Assembly (NCBI GenBank): GCA_014874485.1
Contig: JADBJK010000073.1
Location: forward strand, 26,871-90,870
DNA length: 64,000 bases
Direction: 5' to 3'
DNA from: Chloroflexota bacterium
GTDB lineage: Bacteria > Chloroflexota > Anaerolineae > DTLA01
Part shown: piece after piece, positions 53,131 through 61,920 of the stretch
Numbering within the stretch: position 1 is the stretch's first letter
Layout of the letters: each line of letters begins with the position of its first letter
Program-made: the position numbers and the translations under genes
The notes under the pieces: model-generated
Told to the model about the DNA's origin: nothing
Databases searched by the model: none
What the model saw: only the letters and a program-made list of their open reading frames with translations

Positions 53131-55635
53131 CTACCGTACCAGCCAGAGGCACGGGAAGCGCAGGGTGTAGATCAGGCAGGGCGGCGTATTCGTCGGCGTT
53201 GGCGTGGGCGTGGGCGTCTCGGTCGGCGTGGGTGTGGCCGTTGGCGTCGGCGTGGAAGTCGGCGCGGGCGTTGGCGTTGGCGTCGGCGTGGGCGTGGCCG
53301 TCGGAGTCGCGGTCGGGGTTGGCGTGGGCGTGGGTTCGCCGTACACGATTTCCAGGCGCGGCCTGAACGCGGCGTGATAGGGATCGGACTGCGACGAGTA
53401 GAACGTGAAGCCGATGTTGGCGCTGGACCCGCCGAACAGCAGCACGCCGTGGTTGGCCTCTGGGCGCGCCACCCATTTCTTGACCAGCGCGGTGATGTCC
53501 CACGTGTACCAGCGCTTGATCGCATTTATCCCCATGCTGGTGCTGGGCACGCAGGCCGTATCCTCGCATCGGGCCGCCGCTCCCTCCTTACGCCAGTTCT
53601 GGCCGGTAGCACGCTGCTTCCACGTGGCGCTGCCTTCGTCCCACGGCTCCAGCACCTCGTAAACGTCCATCATCAGCCCCGATTCCGTGGTTTTCGTCAG
53701 CGCGTAGAGCGACAGCGTGGCGGTGAGCACCGTGGAGTTGAGCGGGATGTAGGACAGGTCAAATCGCAGGAGGGGCACCTGGATGCCAGCAGCGCGCGCC
53801 ACGAGTCCGCCCGCCTGCCCGTGGGGTGTAGTCTGGGCCCACTGGTTCAGGTACGTGTCGCTCACACCGGCGTAGCCGTCCCTGCCCTGCTGGAGCGTGG
53901 CTGCGACGGCCCGGTATGGCCGCAGGGTTGCCCTCACCTCGGACACGCGAATCTGCGTGCCCGCGACGACCACAATCTGCCCCGCGTACAGGTCCGGCGC
54001 GTACCCGGCGAGGTTGGCCGTGAACGCAATCGCCCCGCTGCCGATACCCTGGGTCTGCGCGAGCGTCATCCACGGCACGGAAGGCGTGGCGAACCACGGC
54101 ACGGCGGGGTTGGACGTGGACACGAACAGCGTCCCCGACACAACCGGCGACTCAAACGGGACGATGGTCTCGGTGATGCGTGGGGACACGGTGAGCGTTA
54201 CCGTCGGCGCGGCCCCGACCTCGGCCTGCACGCCCTCAACCAGCGCAAGGTGATCGCTCCCCACCGCCTCAATGACGATGCCGGAGATGTGAAGCCCGCC
54301 CTGCAATGCCGCCGGAGACACCGTTACCGTGATTTCCGCCGGCAGGTGCTCGCCCTGCGACGGTTCAACCTGAATCCAGTCGGCCTGCGCCACCGCCTGC
54401 CACGCGGCGTCGCGGCCGTCGTTGGCCTCCAGCAGGAACGTCTGCGACTGTGCGGGGGCGCCGGTGTCCGTGAACGCGAACCGCAGCGTGGCCGGGTTCG
54501 TCTGCAGGCGGCTGTACAGGGGCCTTGTGATGGAGCCGCTCCAGCCGTGATCGCCCCGCGCGTCCAGGACGTGCAGGTAGAAGAAGTCGCCCGGACGCAC
54601 ATCACCCACGTAGAACTGGCACTCGGCCGGCGTGGTCATCGGCGCGCACGACGCGATGAAGCCCTCTCTGCCCAGCAACTCTATTCGCACAATGGCGTCG
54701 CCGGTTCGGTCGGCGGCATACGCCTGGAAGGTGATCTCGTCCGCAGAGGTCGGCTCGCCCATCCATTGGCCGTTCCCGACCAGGGCCACGGCCAACTGCC
54801 CGTCGGTGTTGCCGAAGGTGCGCCCACTGCGGAGCGCATCAATGAGGTCGCGCCGGGTGATGTTCGGCGCGAAGATGCCGTAGTGCAGGCTCCCCGCCTG
54901 GTTGGCATAGTGTCCGTCGCCGTACCCGACGGACGAGACCTGCCAGCCATTGGCCAGCGCGCGCGGGTATGCGAAGTAGAACGGCGGCGCGGCGGCGTTC
55001 TCAATCAGGGTCATCTTGGGGGCCGCGGGCGGGAAGAAGCGGAAGCCGTTGAAATCGCCCATGCCGCCCACCCAGTCCAGCGGCATGGGGTGGTTGAACT
55101 GCGCGAATACGTCCTGGGGCTGTCCCGCCAGCCAGGAGTAGAAGTCGTCCACGAAGACCGGCGAGACGACGGACTCGGTGTTGAACACGTTCAGATGCCC
55201 CTCGTCGCGCGTCTGTTCGTAGCCGCGAAGGAGCACGAAGTAGCCGTCTTGCGTGTACCGCTCGGCCAGTTCGCCCAGCGTCTGCCACTTATGCGGGTCG
55301 GTCTGGGGGATGCGGCATCCCCTGGCGAGGGAGCCGATCTCCGGCTGGTAGAACGAGTAGTGGTGCTCGGTGAGGGCCATGAAGTCGTTGTGGCGGGTGT
55401 TCCGCGCCGCGATGATGGCCTCCTCCGGCAGACCGCACCCGTCGGGCGAGTACCCCGTGTGCTGGTGGAGTTCGCCGAAGTAGGCGTTCAGCCCCATGAA
55501 ACTGGGGCGGGCGGGCGTCTCGGTCGCCGCGAGTGGGCCGGCGGGCGCGCTGCCGAGGCTGGGCGTGCCCACGACCGCTGCGACGACGACAAGCGCGACG
55601 GTTGCAACTGCCAAGAGGAGCGTTTTTCGGAACAT
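53131..55635 (-). CDS. Large secreted PHP-domain protein with DNRLRE domain and TP-repeat stalk
   Basis: 834-residue exported protein. Signal peptide (1-28), then a PHP-type metallohydrolase-like region (about 45-340) starting YFGELHQHTGYSPDG with NHPMPLDWV. Beta-sandwich BACON-like repeats follow (about 390-560) and a DNRLRE-like module (about 575-765: TLQQGRDGYAGVSDTYLNQW, TATLSLYAL). A stalk of (TP)n TATPTA-type repeats (about 770-815) precedes the end LRFPCLWLVR. ATG at 55635 follows GGGAGG. Probably cell-surface attached. The PHP part may hydrolyse phosphoesters, but the activity is unproven. Confidence 0.78.
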   Translation of the reverse strand: MFRKTLLLAVATVALVVVAAVVGTPSLGSAPAGPLAATETPARPSFMGLNAYFGELHQHTGYSPDGCGLPEEAIIAARNTRHNDFMALTEHHYSFYQPEIGSLARGCRIPQTDPHKWQTLGELAERYTQDGYFVLLRGYEQTRDEGHLNVFNTESVVSPVFVDDFYSWLAGQPQDVFAQFNHPMPLDWVGGMGDFNGFRFFPPAAPKMTLIENAAAPPFYFAYPRALANGWQVSSVGYGDGHYANQAGSLHYGIFAPNITRRDLIDALRSGRTFGNTDGQLAVALVGNGQWMGEPTSADEITFQAYAADRTGDAIVRIELLGREGFIASCAPMTTPAECQFYVGDVRPGDFFYLHVLDARGDHGWSGSITRPLYSRLQTNPATLRFAFTDTGAPAQSQTFLLEANDGRDAAWQAVAQADWIQVEPSQGEHLPAEITVTVSPAALQGGLHISGIVIEAVGSDHLALVEGVQAEVGAAPTVTLTVSPRITETIVPFESPVVSGTLFVSTSNPAVPWFATPSVPWMTLAQTQGIGSGAIAFTANLAGYAPDLYAGQIVVVAGTQIRVSEVRATLRPYRAVAATLQQGRDGYAGVSDTYLNQWAQTTPHGQAGGLVARAAGIQVPLLRFDLSYIPLNSTVLTATLSLYALTKTTESGLMMDVYEVLEPWDEGSATWKQRATGQNWRKEGAAARCEDTACVPSTSMGINAIKRWYTWDITALVKKWVARPEANHGVLLFGGSSANIGFTFYSSQSDPYHAAFRPRLEIVYGEPTPTPTPTATPTATPTPTPTPTPAPTSTPTPTATPTPTETPTPTPTPTNTPPCLIYTLRFPCLWLVR

Positions 55636-55676
55636 GCGTTGGCCTCCCAGAAGTAGGTTGGCGGCCATGCCCCCGT

Positions 55677-56723
55677 CTAGGGCAAGAAGTAGAACGCCAG
55701 GGCGGTGATGACGTACACCGCCAGCAACTGCGCGCCCTCCAGCCAGTTGCTCTTGCCGTCCAGCGCGACGATGCCCGCCACCAGCGAGGCCCCCGCCAGC
55801 GTTACCAACTCAAACTCGTTGAACACCAGCGTCAGCGGGTTCCCGAACAGCAGGCTGATGAACACCAAGAGCGGCGCGACAAAGAGCGCAATCTGCAAAC
55901 TGGAACCCACCGCCACGGCCATGCCCAGTTCCATCTGGTTCTTCCAGGCCGCTTGCACGGCCACCAGATGCTCGGCCACGTTGCCGACGAGGGGGATGAT
56001 GACGATGCCCAGGAAGAACTCGCTGATGCCCCAGGCCTCCACCACCGGCTCGGCAGCGCCCACCAACACCTCGCTGAGCCAGGCGACCAGCACCGTGGCG
56101 AACACCAGGTACAGCAGCGACTTGCGCACCGACCAATGCGCTTGGCCCGTGGCGTGGCCGTGATCGGCTGCGGGCGACGCGCCGGGCACGAAGGCGTAGG
56201 CCAGGCTCAGCGCGTATAGCACCAGCATGGCGATGGCCACGCCGATGCTCAGCGCCTCCACCCCGTGATGATCCACCAGGTCTATGGTGTGGCTGAAGAC
56301 GGACGGCACGATGAGCGCGACGACGGCCAGGATCATCATCGTGGCGTTCGTTCCCGCGTGCTCGCGTTCAAACGACTGCACGCCATTGCGAAGGCCGCCG
56401 AGGAACATGGCAAGGCCCAGCACCAGCAGGATGTTGCCGAGGATGGAGCCGGTGATGGACGCCTTCACCAGTTCCAGCAGGCCCGCGCGGATGGCGAAGA
56501 TGGTGATGATGAGTTCGGCGGCGTTGCCCAGCGTCGCGTTGAGCAGGCCGCCCAGGCGCGGGCCGGTGTGCGTGGCCAGTTCCTCCGTCGCCTTGCCGAG
56601 AAGCCCGGCCAGGGGAATCAGGGCCACTGCCGACAGCACGAACACCACCGCCGGGTCCCAACCCAAGAAATCGCCGACAATGGCGATGGGCGCAGCCACG
56701 ATCAGAAAGTAGAGTGCGTTCAT
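55677..56723 (-). CDS. Ca2+/H+ antiporter (CaCA/CAX family)
   Basis: 348-residue membrane protein with about eleven helices. The two inverted-repeat signature segments are GGLLNATLGNAAELIITIFA and GIVIIPLVGNVAEHLVAV, with exchange-site Glu residues in both. A short His-containing loop (DHGHATGQAHW) joins the halves, as in CAX proteins. Exports calcium using the proton gradient. Ends eight bases before the lipid kinase. Confidence 0.93.
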   Translation of the reverse strand: MNALYFLIVAAPIAIVGDFLGWDPAVVFVLSAVALIPLAGLLGKATEELATHTGPRLGGLLNATLGNAAELIITIFAIRAGLLELVKASITGSILGNILLVLGLAMFLGGLRNGVQSFEREHAGTNATMMILAVVALIVPSVFSHTIDLVDHHGVEALSIGVAIAMLVLYALSLAYAFVPGASPAADHGHATGQAHWSVRKSLLYLVFATVLVAWLSEVLVGAAEPVVEAWGISEFFLGIVIIPLVGNVAEHLVAVQAAWKNQMELGMAVAVGSSLQIALFVAPLLVFISLLFGNPLTLVFNEFELVTLAGASLVAGIVALDGKSNWLEGAQLLAVYVITALAFYFLP

Positions 56724-56730
56724 CGTTCCA

Positions 56731-57660
56731 TCACGGTTGCGAGATGAAGAGGCGTTCCGGCGCGTTGTGCGGCAGGATCACCCGCAGCGACTTCGGCGCG
56801 ATGCCGAATTCCATCGGCGTGTAGCCCATGGCGTCGCCGTCCAGGTGCACGGGCAGCGGCTCCTCGGCCTCTATGTGGATGCGTTCGCCCTGGTAGTATT
56901 CCACGTCGGGGCTGATCATGTGGGTCTGCGACAGGACGTTGACCAGGTGCTTTAGCGTGTCGGCGAACCCCTTGCCCTTGAACACGCACACGTCCAGCAG
57001 GCCGTCGTCCAGCCGGGCGATGGGGGTCATGCGCACGGAGCCGGCATACGACTGGGCGTTGCCGATGACGGTGAGGATGAACTGGCTGCGGTACACCTTG
57101 CCGTCCACGGTGATGGTTGCCGGCGTGCCTGGGTACTCGCGGGCAACCTGCACGCCCGTGATCCACGTGGCCAGGTTGCCGATGTGGCGGCGCAGTTCCC
57201 AACTGACCTCTTCGGTTACGCGGGCATCAAACCCCACGCCCGCCCACATGAGGAAGTAGTTCTCGCCCGCCGTGCCCAGGTCCACCGTGCGGATTTCGCC
57301 CTGCAAGAGCACGTCGGCGGCCTCCAGGAGCGCCCGCCGCGTGAAGACTTTGGACACCGGGATGCCCATCTCCTGCGCCCAGGCGTTGCCGGTGCCGGCA
57401 GGCAGGACGCCCAGCGCGGTATTGGTGCGGGCCAGACCGTTGACAACGCGGCTGATGGTGCCGTCGCCCCCCGACGCGATGACCACCTCGTACCCCGCCT
57501 GCGCGGCTTCCCTGGACAGTTCGGTGATGCGGTGCGCATCGTTCTCCACGAACCAATCTACAAACCAGCCATGGGCCGCCAAGTAGTCGCGGGTGGCGAG
57601 GAGATCGTGGGTCAGGTCGCGCTGCCCCGCGCGTGGATTGTAGATGAGCCTCGTCTTCAT
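56731..57660 (-). CDS. Diacylglycerol kinase-family lipid kinase
   Basis: 309 residues of the DAGK catalytic fold: LIYNPRAGQRDL, the nucleotide motif ASGGDGTISRVVNGL, LPAGTGNAWAQEMG and the C-terminal HLDGDAMG. Phosphorylates diacylglycerol or a related lipid at the membrane, recycling lipid head groups. ATG at 57660 has GGGGAG; an ATG eleven codons upstream is also possible. Confidence 0.9.
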   Translation of the reverse strand: MKTRLIYNPRAGQRDLTHDLLATRDYLAAHGWFVDWFVENDAHRITELSREAAQAGYEVVIASGGDGTISRVVNGLARTNTALGVLPAGTGNAWAQEMGIPVSKVFTRRALLEAADVLLQGEIRTVDLGTAGENYFLMWAGVGFDARVTEEVSWELRRHIGNLATWITGVQVAREYPGTPATITVDGKVYRSQFILTVIGNAQSYAGSVRMTPIARLDDGLLDVCVFKGKGFADTLKHLVNVLSQTHMISPDVEYYQGERIHIEAEEPLPVHLDGDAMGYTPMEFGIAPKSLRVILPHNAPERLFISQP

Positions 57661-57714
57661 GCGCTCCCCTGCCATCTCTCTGAGGTGTGGCAAATTATAG
57701 CACCGAAGTGGGTT

Positions 57715-57743
57715 TTGAACAAAGCGGAAAACCCGTGTAGAAT
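57715..57743 (+). promoter_or_regulatory. Promoter of the PASTA pseudokinase gene
   Basis: TTGAAC (57715-57720), 17-base spacer, TAGAAT (57738-57743). On the opposite strand TATAAT at 57699-57694 may serve the lipid kinase. Confidence 0.55.
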
Positions 57744-57771
57744 GGGCGCACTACCGACGACGTGGAGAAGG

Positions 57772-59505
57772 ATGGAAGGCAGAGCCCAGCAAGACTTGAT
57801 CGGCGGCCGCTACCGCATTCTGGCGCGGGCCTATGCCGACGCGCAGGCCATCACCTACCGCGCCGAGGACACCCGTTCCGGCGAGGTGGTGGCACTTGTG
57901 GTGCTCCGCGCGCCGTCGGGCGAGGGGGGCACGCCGGCGGCTGACCTGCAGCAGGCGCTCCAGCGGTGGGCCGGCGCGTCGCATTCGGCGCTCCCCGCGG
58001 TGCTGGGCTTCGGGCTTGACCGCGGCGTGCACTATGTGGCGGCCGAGTGGCCCGGCGATTTCTGGCTCCCGCGCCTCGTGCAGAAGGCGGGCGGCCTGTC
58101 GGTGGCGCGCGCCGTGGACGTGGGGCTGCAACTCTGCTCCCTGCTCCTGTACGCGCGTCAGGTCGGGCTGCACATCCCCGACCTGATGGCTGAGGACATC
58201 GCCCTGGACGCGCGGGGCAACGCCCGCCTGCTGCCCGCGGCGCTGGTCCGCATCCCGAGCGCCCCCACGCCCCGCAGCCCCAGCGCCGACGCGAACCGGA
58301 TCGTCGCCATCCTGCGCACCATGCTGGGCAGTGGCCTCGGCGCCGCGCCCGACCTGGCCCGGATTCTGGCCGATGGCCGCTATCCGGACGTGCTGGCCCT
58401 GGCCCAGGCGCTGGCCGACTACTGGCGGGCACGGTGGGGGGCGCTCCCCGACCGCCCGGCGGTCCGTGCCCTGTTGCCCGCGCAGGAACGGCCCCCGCAT
58501 GCGCCCACGCCGCCGACAGCAGCACGCCAGCCCCGGCCCGCGCAGGGGTGGGATACCGTGGGCATCGCCCTTGCGGCCGTTGCCCTGCTCGCCATCTTGG
58601 GCCTCATCCCCCTGTGGGCCACGGTGTATGCACGGTACGCTGCGCCGGTGGCCTTCGCGCCCGGCCCGGCGGCGCAGGACGCCAACACCGTCGTCGTCCC
58701 CGACCTGACGGGGCTGGACGAGGCGACGGCATCGGCGGTTCTCGCCCAGACGGGCCTTCTGGCCCAGATCACAGGCCAGGAGTACTCCGACGACGTGCCG
58801 CTGGGCCGCGTCCTGAAGCAAGACCCGGCGGGCGGGGAGCGAGCGCCGCGCGGCAGCACGGTGCGCCTTGTGCTCAGCAAGGGGTCCGACAAGACGACGG
58901 TGCCGAACGTGGTCGGGCAGTCCTACGGAGCGGCAGAGGCGGCGCTGGCAGCCAGCAACCTGAACGCGACGCGGCAGGACGTGTGGAGCGAAAGCCCGTC
59001 GGACACGGTGATTGCCCAGGACCCGCCGGCCGGGACCCAGGTCATCCCGGGCACCACGGTCCTGCTACAGGTGTCTTCGGGGCGGAGTCTCACCATCAAC
59101 GCTACGCTGGGCGATGTGGCGCGCCTGCTGACGGCCGAGGCCGACAGGGGCAGCCTGCGCCCCGGCGAGACGCTGCACATCACCTTCCGGTGGCAGGCGC
59201 TTCGCCCGGTGCAGAACCGCTATTCGGTCTTCGTCCATCTGGTCAACGCGAGCGGGCAGATTGTAACGCAGGACGACAGCGAGCCGGCCCGCGGGAGCCG
59301 CCCCACGACAACCTGGACGGCGGGCGAGGTCATCTCCGACGCCCATGTGCTGACTGTGCCGGCGGATGCAGCGCCCGGCGAGTACCGCGTCCTGGTGGGG
59401 CTGTACCTGCCCGAGGCCAACGTGCGAGTGCCGGTGGTACAATCGGGCCGCGCCGATTCGGAGGGGAACGCCCTCGTGGCGCACCGCGTTACGGTCGGCC
59501 CGTAG
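57772..59505 (+). CDS. PASTA-domain protein with degenerate Ser/Thr kinase fold
   Basis: 577 residues built like PknB/StkP sensors. The cytosolic kinase-like domain (1-255) keeps IGGRYRILARAYADAQAITYRAED but lacks the ATP Lys (VVALVVLRAP), HRD (IPDLMAEDIAL) and DFG, so it is a pseudokinase. Then a Pro-rich linker, one membrane span (about 270-290), two PASTA repeats (VVVPDLTGLDEATASAVLAQ; TVPNVVGQSYGAAEAALAAS) and a C-terminal beta domain (about 455-577). PASTA repeats bind peptidoglycan or muropeptides, so this may sense or organise the wall without phosphorylating. ATG at 57772 follows GTGGAGAAGG. Confidence 0.82.
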   Translation: MEGRAQQDLIGGRYRILARAYADAQAITYRAEDTRSGEVVALVVLRAPSGEGGTPAADLQQALQRWAGASHSALPAVLGFGLDRGVHYVAAEWPGDFWLPRLVQKAGGLSVARAVDVGLQLCSLLLYARQVGLHIPDLMAEDIALDARGNARLLPAALVRIPSAPTPRSPSADANRIVAILRTMLGSGLGAAPDLARILADGRYPDVLALAQALADYWRARWGALPDRPAVRALLPAQERPPHAPTPPTAARQPRPAQGWDTVGIALAAVALLAILGLIPLWATVYARYAAPVAFAPGPAAQDANTVVVPDLTGLDEATASAVLAQTGLLAQITGQEYSDDVPLGRVLKQDPAGGERAPRGSTVRLVLSKGSDKTTVPNVVGQSYGAAEAALAASNLNATRQDVWSESPSDTVIAQDPPAGTQVIPGTTVLLQVSSGRSLTINATLGDVARLLTAEADRGSLRPGETLHITFRWQALRPVQNRYSVFVHLVNASGQIVTQDDSEPARGSRPTTTWTAGEVISDAHVLTVPADAAPGEYRVLVGLYLPEANVRVPVVQSGRADSEGNALVAHRVTVGP

Positions 59506-59512
59506 GGGAAGC

Positions 59513-59568
59513 GCAAGGCCAGGCCCGCCCGCAACTACCGCTACGCCGCCTTCTTCTGCCTGGCCTGC
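59513..59568. terminator. Hairpin between convergent genes
   Basis: AGGCCAGGC (59516-59524) pairs with GCCTGGCCT (59558-59566). It lies between the stops of the pseudokinase gene and the ThrRS-editing-domain gene and could terminate both transcripts. No strong T-run. Confidence 0.45.
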
Positions 59569-59575
59569 GTCGCCC

Positions 59576-59986
59576 TCACAGCGCCTTGTACACCTTCGCC
59601 AGCGACTCGCCGTACACGGACAGGTCCCACTCGCAGAAGTAGCCGAACGGCGTTACCGCGACGGTGTAGCCCGCATCGCGTAGGCGCGCGGCGAGCGTTT
59701 TCAGCGCGCGCTGGGCGTACTCGGGCGGCGCTGTGGTGTCGGCCAGGTGCGTGAAGGAGTGGAGCACCACATTCTTGAGGCCCCGCTTGTTGGCAATCCA
59801 CTTGATGTTCTTCAGCGCCTTGGTCAGGAGCGATGGGCCTTGGGCTTCGTCGCCCGCCTCCGCGTGGATGAAGATGACGGCGGCGTCTCGCACTTCCTGC
59901 TCCACCTCCTGGTCCTCCACGAACTCCAGCGTCTTGGAGAACGAGCGGAACCAGAAGCGTTTGGCCTGGAACATCAGGAGTTTCAT
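59576..59986 (-). CDS. Stand-alone archaeal-type threonyl-tRNA synthetase editing domain
   Basis: 136 residues matching the pattern of the N-terminal editing domain of archaeal ThrRS (DTD-like fold). MKLLMFQAKRFWFRSFSK starts the protein. NVVLHSFTHLADTTAPPEYA and AGYTVAVTPFGYFCEWDLSV correspond to the family's VVLYPYAHLS...P and V-RAPFGWYK segments. That domain removes Ser from mischarged tRNA-Thr. No synthetase domain is attached. The editing role is inferred from family resemblance; a D-aminoacyl-tRNA deacylase-like activity is the alternative. Confidence 0.72.
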   Translation of the reverse strand: MKLLMFQAKRFWFRSFSKTLEFVEDQEVEQEVRDAAVIFIHAEAGDEAQGPSLLTKALKNIKWIANKRGLKNVVLHSFTHLADTTAPPEYAQRALKTLAARLRDAGYTVAVTPFGYFCEWDLSVYGESLAKVYKAL

Positions 59987-60000
59987 GCGATTAGCGTTTC

Positions 60001-60144
60001 ACCTCACCAATTCTTGATTCCACCCGAGATGCTTCGCTCACAATGGCGTGAGAAGGCACGTGCGACGCACCTCGGAGGTGCGTCGCACGTGGGCCGACCA
60101 GATTGCTTCGCCTCGCTCGCAATGACAGCGGCCCCTTCTCTGTG
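60001..60144. repeat. Shortened copy of the composite repeat element
   Basis: Left end CACCTCACCAATTCTTGAT, hairpin CACGTGCGACGCACCT with complement (60057-60091), right end CTCTGTGGTCATG, ten bases short of the dipeptidase stop codon. Related to elements at 29713 and 62563 but internally different. Confidence 0.78.
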
Positions 60145-60153
60145 GTCATGCGA

Positions 60154-61137
60154 TCAGCCCACCACCTGGCGGAAGACACGCAGGAAGTTGCCGCCCAAAA
60201 TCTTCTGCACCGACGCCTCGGAGTAGCCGCGTTCCAGCAGGCCCGCGGTGATGGCGGGCATCCGCGACACGTCCTCCAGGCCCACGGTCTGCTCGCCGCC
60301 GAAGAACCCGTCAAAGTCGGACCCCAGGCCCACGTGGTCGTCGCCCATGACGCGCACCATGTGGTCTATGTGGTCCAGAATCCGCTGGAGCGATGCGTGG
60401 CCGTCGGTGCCGTCCACGAACGCGGGGACGAAGGTTACGCCCACCACGCCGCCGTTGCGGGCGATTCCCTCCAACTGGGCGTCGGTCAGGTTGCGGCGGT
60501 GGTCGCAGAGGGCGCGGGCGTTGGCGTGGGACGCGATGACAGGCGCCTGGCTGACCTTGAGCACGTCCTCCACCCCCGCGGGCGACAGGTGGGCGATGTC
60601 CACGATGATGCCCAGGCGGTTCATCTCCTCCACCAGCGCCACGCCGAAGGTGGTGAGTCCACCGCCCGTGCGCTCCTCGCCGACGCCGTCGGCCGCCTGG
60701 TTGCGGAAGTTCCACGTGAGGCCGATGTTGCGCACGCCCAGGCGGTGCAACATGCGCAGCACGCCCAGGTCGCCCTCCAGCGCCTCGGCCCCCTCCAGTC
60801 CCAGGATGACGCCCAGCGCGCCGTCGGCCTTGGCGGCCTCAATGTCCGCCGCGCGGGCGATGAGGCGGGCGCCGCCGTTGCTGGCCTCCACCTGACGGTA
60901 CATGGCATCTATCACCTGGAGCGCGCGGCGGGTGGCCTGGGCGGGGAGGTAGCGCGCCTCCACGAAGACGGCGAATATTTGCGCGGTTACGCCGCCCTCG
61001 CGCATGCGCGGGAAGTCCAGATGGTGGTCATCGTGTCGCTCGGACAGGTCGTAGTTGCCCTCGGCGGCCAGGAGCGCCGTATCGCAGTGGGCATCTATCA
61101 CGATGGAGCGGCGGTGCAGGTCATCAGGCTGGGTCAT
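60154..61137 (-). CDS. Membrane dipeptidase (peptidase M19)
   Basis: Zinc dipeptidase of the renal dipeptidase family, 327 residues: VIDAHCDTALLA (metal site), LEGAEAL, GLTWNFRNQAADG, IASHANARALCDHRRNLTD and VGLGSDFDGFFGG near the end. Probably hydrolyses dipeptides, including D-amino-acid or beta-lactam-like ones. ATG at 61137 has GGAGG; the long N-terminal frame overlaps neighbouring genes and is not used. Confidence 0.92.
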   Translation of the reverse strand: MTQPDDLHRRSIVIDAHCDTALLAAEGNYDLSERHDDHHLDFPRMREGGVTAQIFAVFVEARYLPAQATRRALQVIDAMYRQVEASNGGARLIARAADIEAAKADGALGVILGLEGAEALEGDLGVLRMLHRLGVRNIGLTWNFRNQAADGVGEERTGGGLTTFGVALVEEMNRLGIIVDIAHLSPAGVEDVLKVSQAPVIASHANARALCDHRRNLTDAQLEGIARNGGVVGVTFVPAFVDGTDGHASLQRILDHIDHMVRVMGDDHVGLGSDFDGFFGGEQTVGLEDVSRMPAITAGLLERGYSEASVQKILGGNFLRVFRQVVG

Positions 61138-61357
61138 CGTGGCGTTCCTCCGATGGTGGGGTTGGGGTGTCTTCTGGCGTCTCCCGACGGGCCTCGGCCT
61201 CGCGGACGCGACGCGCCAGCCGCAGCAGCGTGCGGCGGAAGGCGCGGCTCCACTGCGGCGTGCGCGGCACGGTCTCGCGCGACAGGACGATTCGGCGGAT
61301 GCCGCTGTGGAGCAAATCCTCCTCGTCGGTGGGCGGGGGCTCATTCTTCGGGCTCAT
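61124..61357 (-). CDS. Small charged hypothetical protein
   Basis: 77 residues, rich in Arg and Glu (RIVLSRETVPRTPQWSRAFR), no domain recognised. It overlaps the DUF1992 stop by 17 bases and the dipeptidase start by 14, forming a translationally coupled chain. The overlap pattern is the main argument that it is real. Confidence 0.5.
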   Translation of the reverse strand: MSPKNEPPPTDEEDLLHSGIRRIVLSRETVPRTPQWSRAFRRTLLRLARRVREAEARRETPEDTPTPPSEERHDDPA

Positions 61358-61856
61358 CGTGCTCTCCCATGCGCGCCTTGTCCAACTCCCGCTGGGCATC
61401 CAGCCGCGGGCGGCGCAGCCAGGCAAGGGGTATCTTCAGGTTCAGGATGTCTATGTCGCGGTTCAACTGGGCCAGTTCGCGCTGGAGCGCCGACCAGCGC
61501 TTCTGCCAGGCGTCCTCGGCCTGCTGTCGGCGGATGCCGCGCCAGGGTTCGGGCTTCTGCTCGCACATCGCCACGGCGCGGCTGTACGACTCCCACTCAC
61601 GGACAAGGCAGGCCCGCCACTTGGCGATTCGGCCGCGCACGTCCTTGTCCACCTCTATCCACTCGGGCGCGAACCCGTGGTCTTGCAGGAGTTTGAAGGC
61701 CACCTCCATGTCGGGGGACAGGTACGGGTTTCGGGGCAGATGCACCGGCTTGCCCGCGCCCGGCAGGTTGTCAAAGACGCCCTTGCGCATGGCCTCCTGG
61801 ATTTGCTCTTCCACCAACGCGCCCCAGTCTATTTCCGGCAGCGGATCCTTGCCCAT
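61341..61856 (-). CDS. DUF1992 (DnaJ-C28-like) domain protein
   Basis: 171 residues with the DUF1992 signature IDWGALVEEQIQEAMRKGVF followed by NLPGAGKPVHL, a conserved domain also found in eukaryotic DNAJC28. The C-terminal half is a long charged helix. ATG at 61856 keeps proper spacing to GGGGGGA; one at 61865 is too close to it. Function unknown. Its start overlaps the divergent phosphatase promoter. Confidence 0.85.
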   Translation of the reverse strand: MGKDPLPEIDWGALVEEQIQEAMRKGVFDNLPGAGKPVHLPRNPYLSPDMEVAFKLLQDHGFAPEWIEVDKDVRGRIAKWRACLVREWESYSRAVAMCEQKPEPWRGIRRQQAEDAWQKRWSALQRELAQLNRDIDILNLKIPLAWLRRPRLDAQRELDKARMGEHDEPEE

Positions 61857-61858
61857 TC

Positions 61859-61886
61859 TTGACATTCCCCCCGCGCGGTCTATAAT
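61859..61886 (+). promoter_or_regulatory. Promoter of the histidine phosphatase gene
   Basis: Consensus TTGACA (61859-61864), 16-base spacer, TATAAT (61881-61886). Confidence 0.78.
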
Positions 61887-61920
61887 CCGCGCGAAATCAT
61901 CCCCGTTCGGGAGCGACGCA

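Noticed and set aside
51535..55656. 1373-codon open frame antisense to comM and the PHP protein
   Set aside because: Low-complexity Arg/Gly/His-rich translation, spans two well-supported minus-strand genes and their intergenic region.
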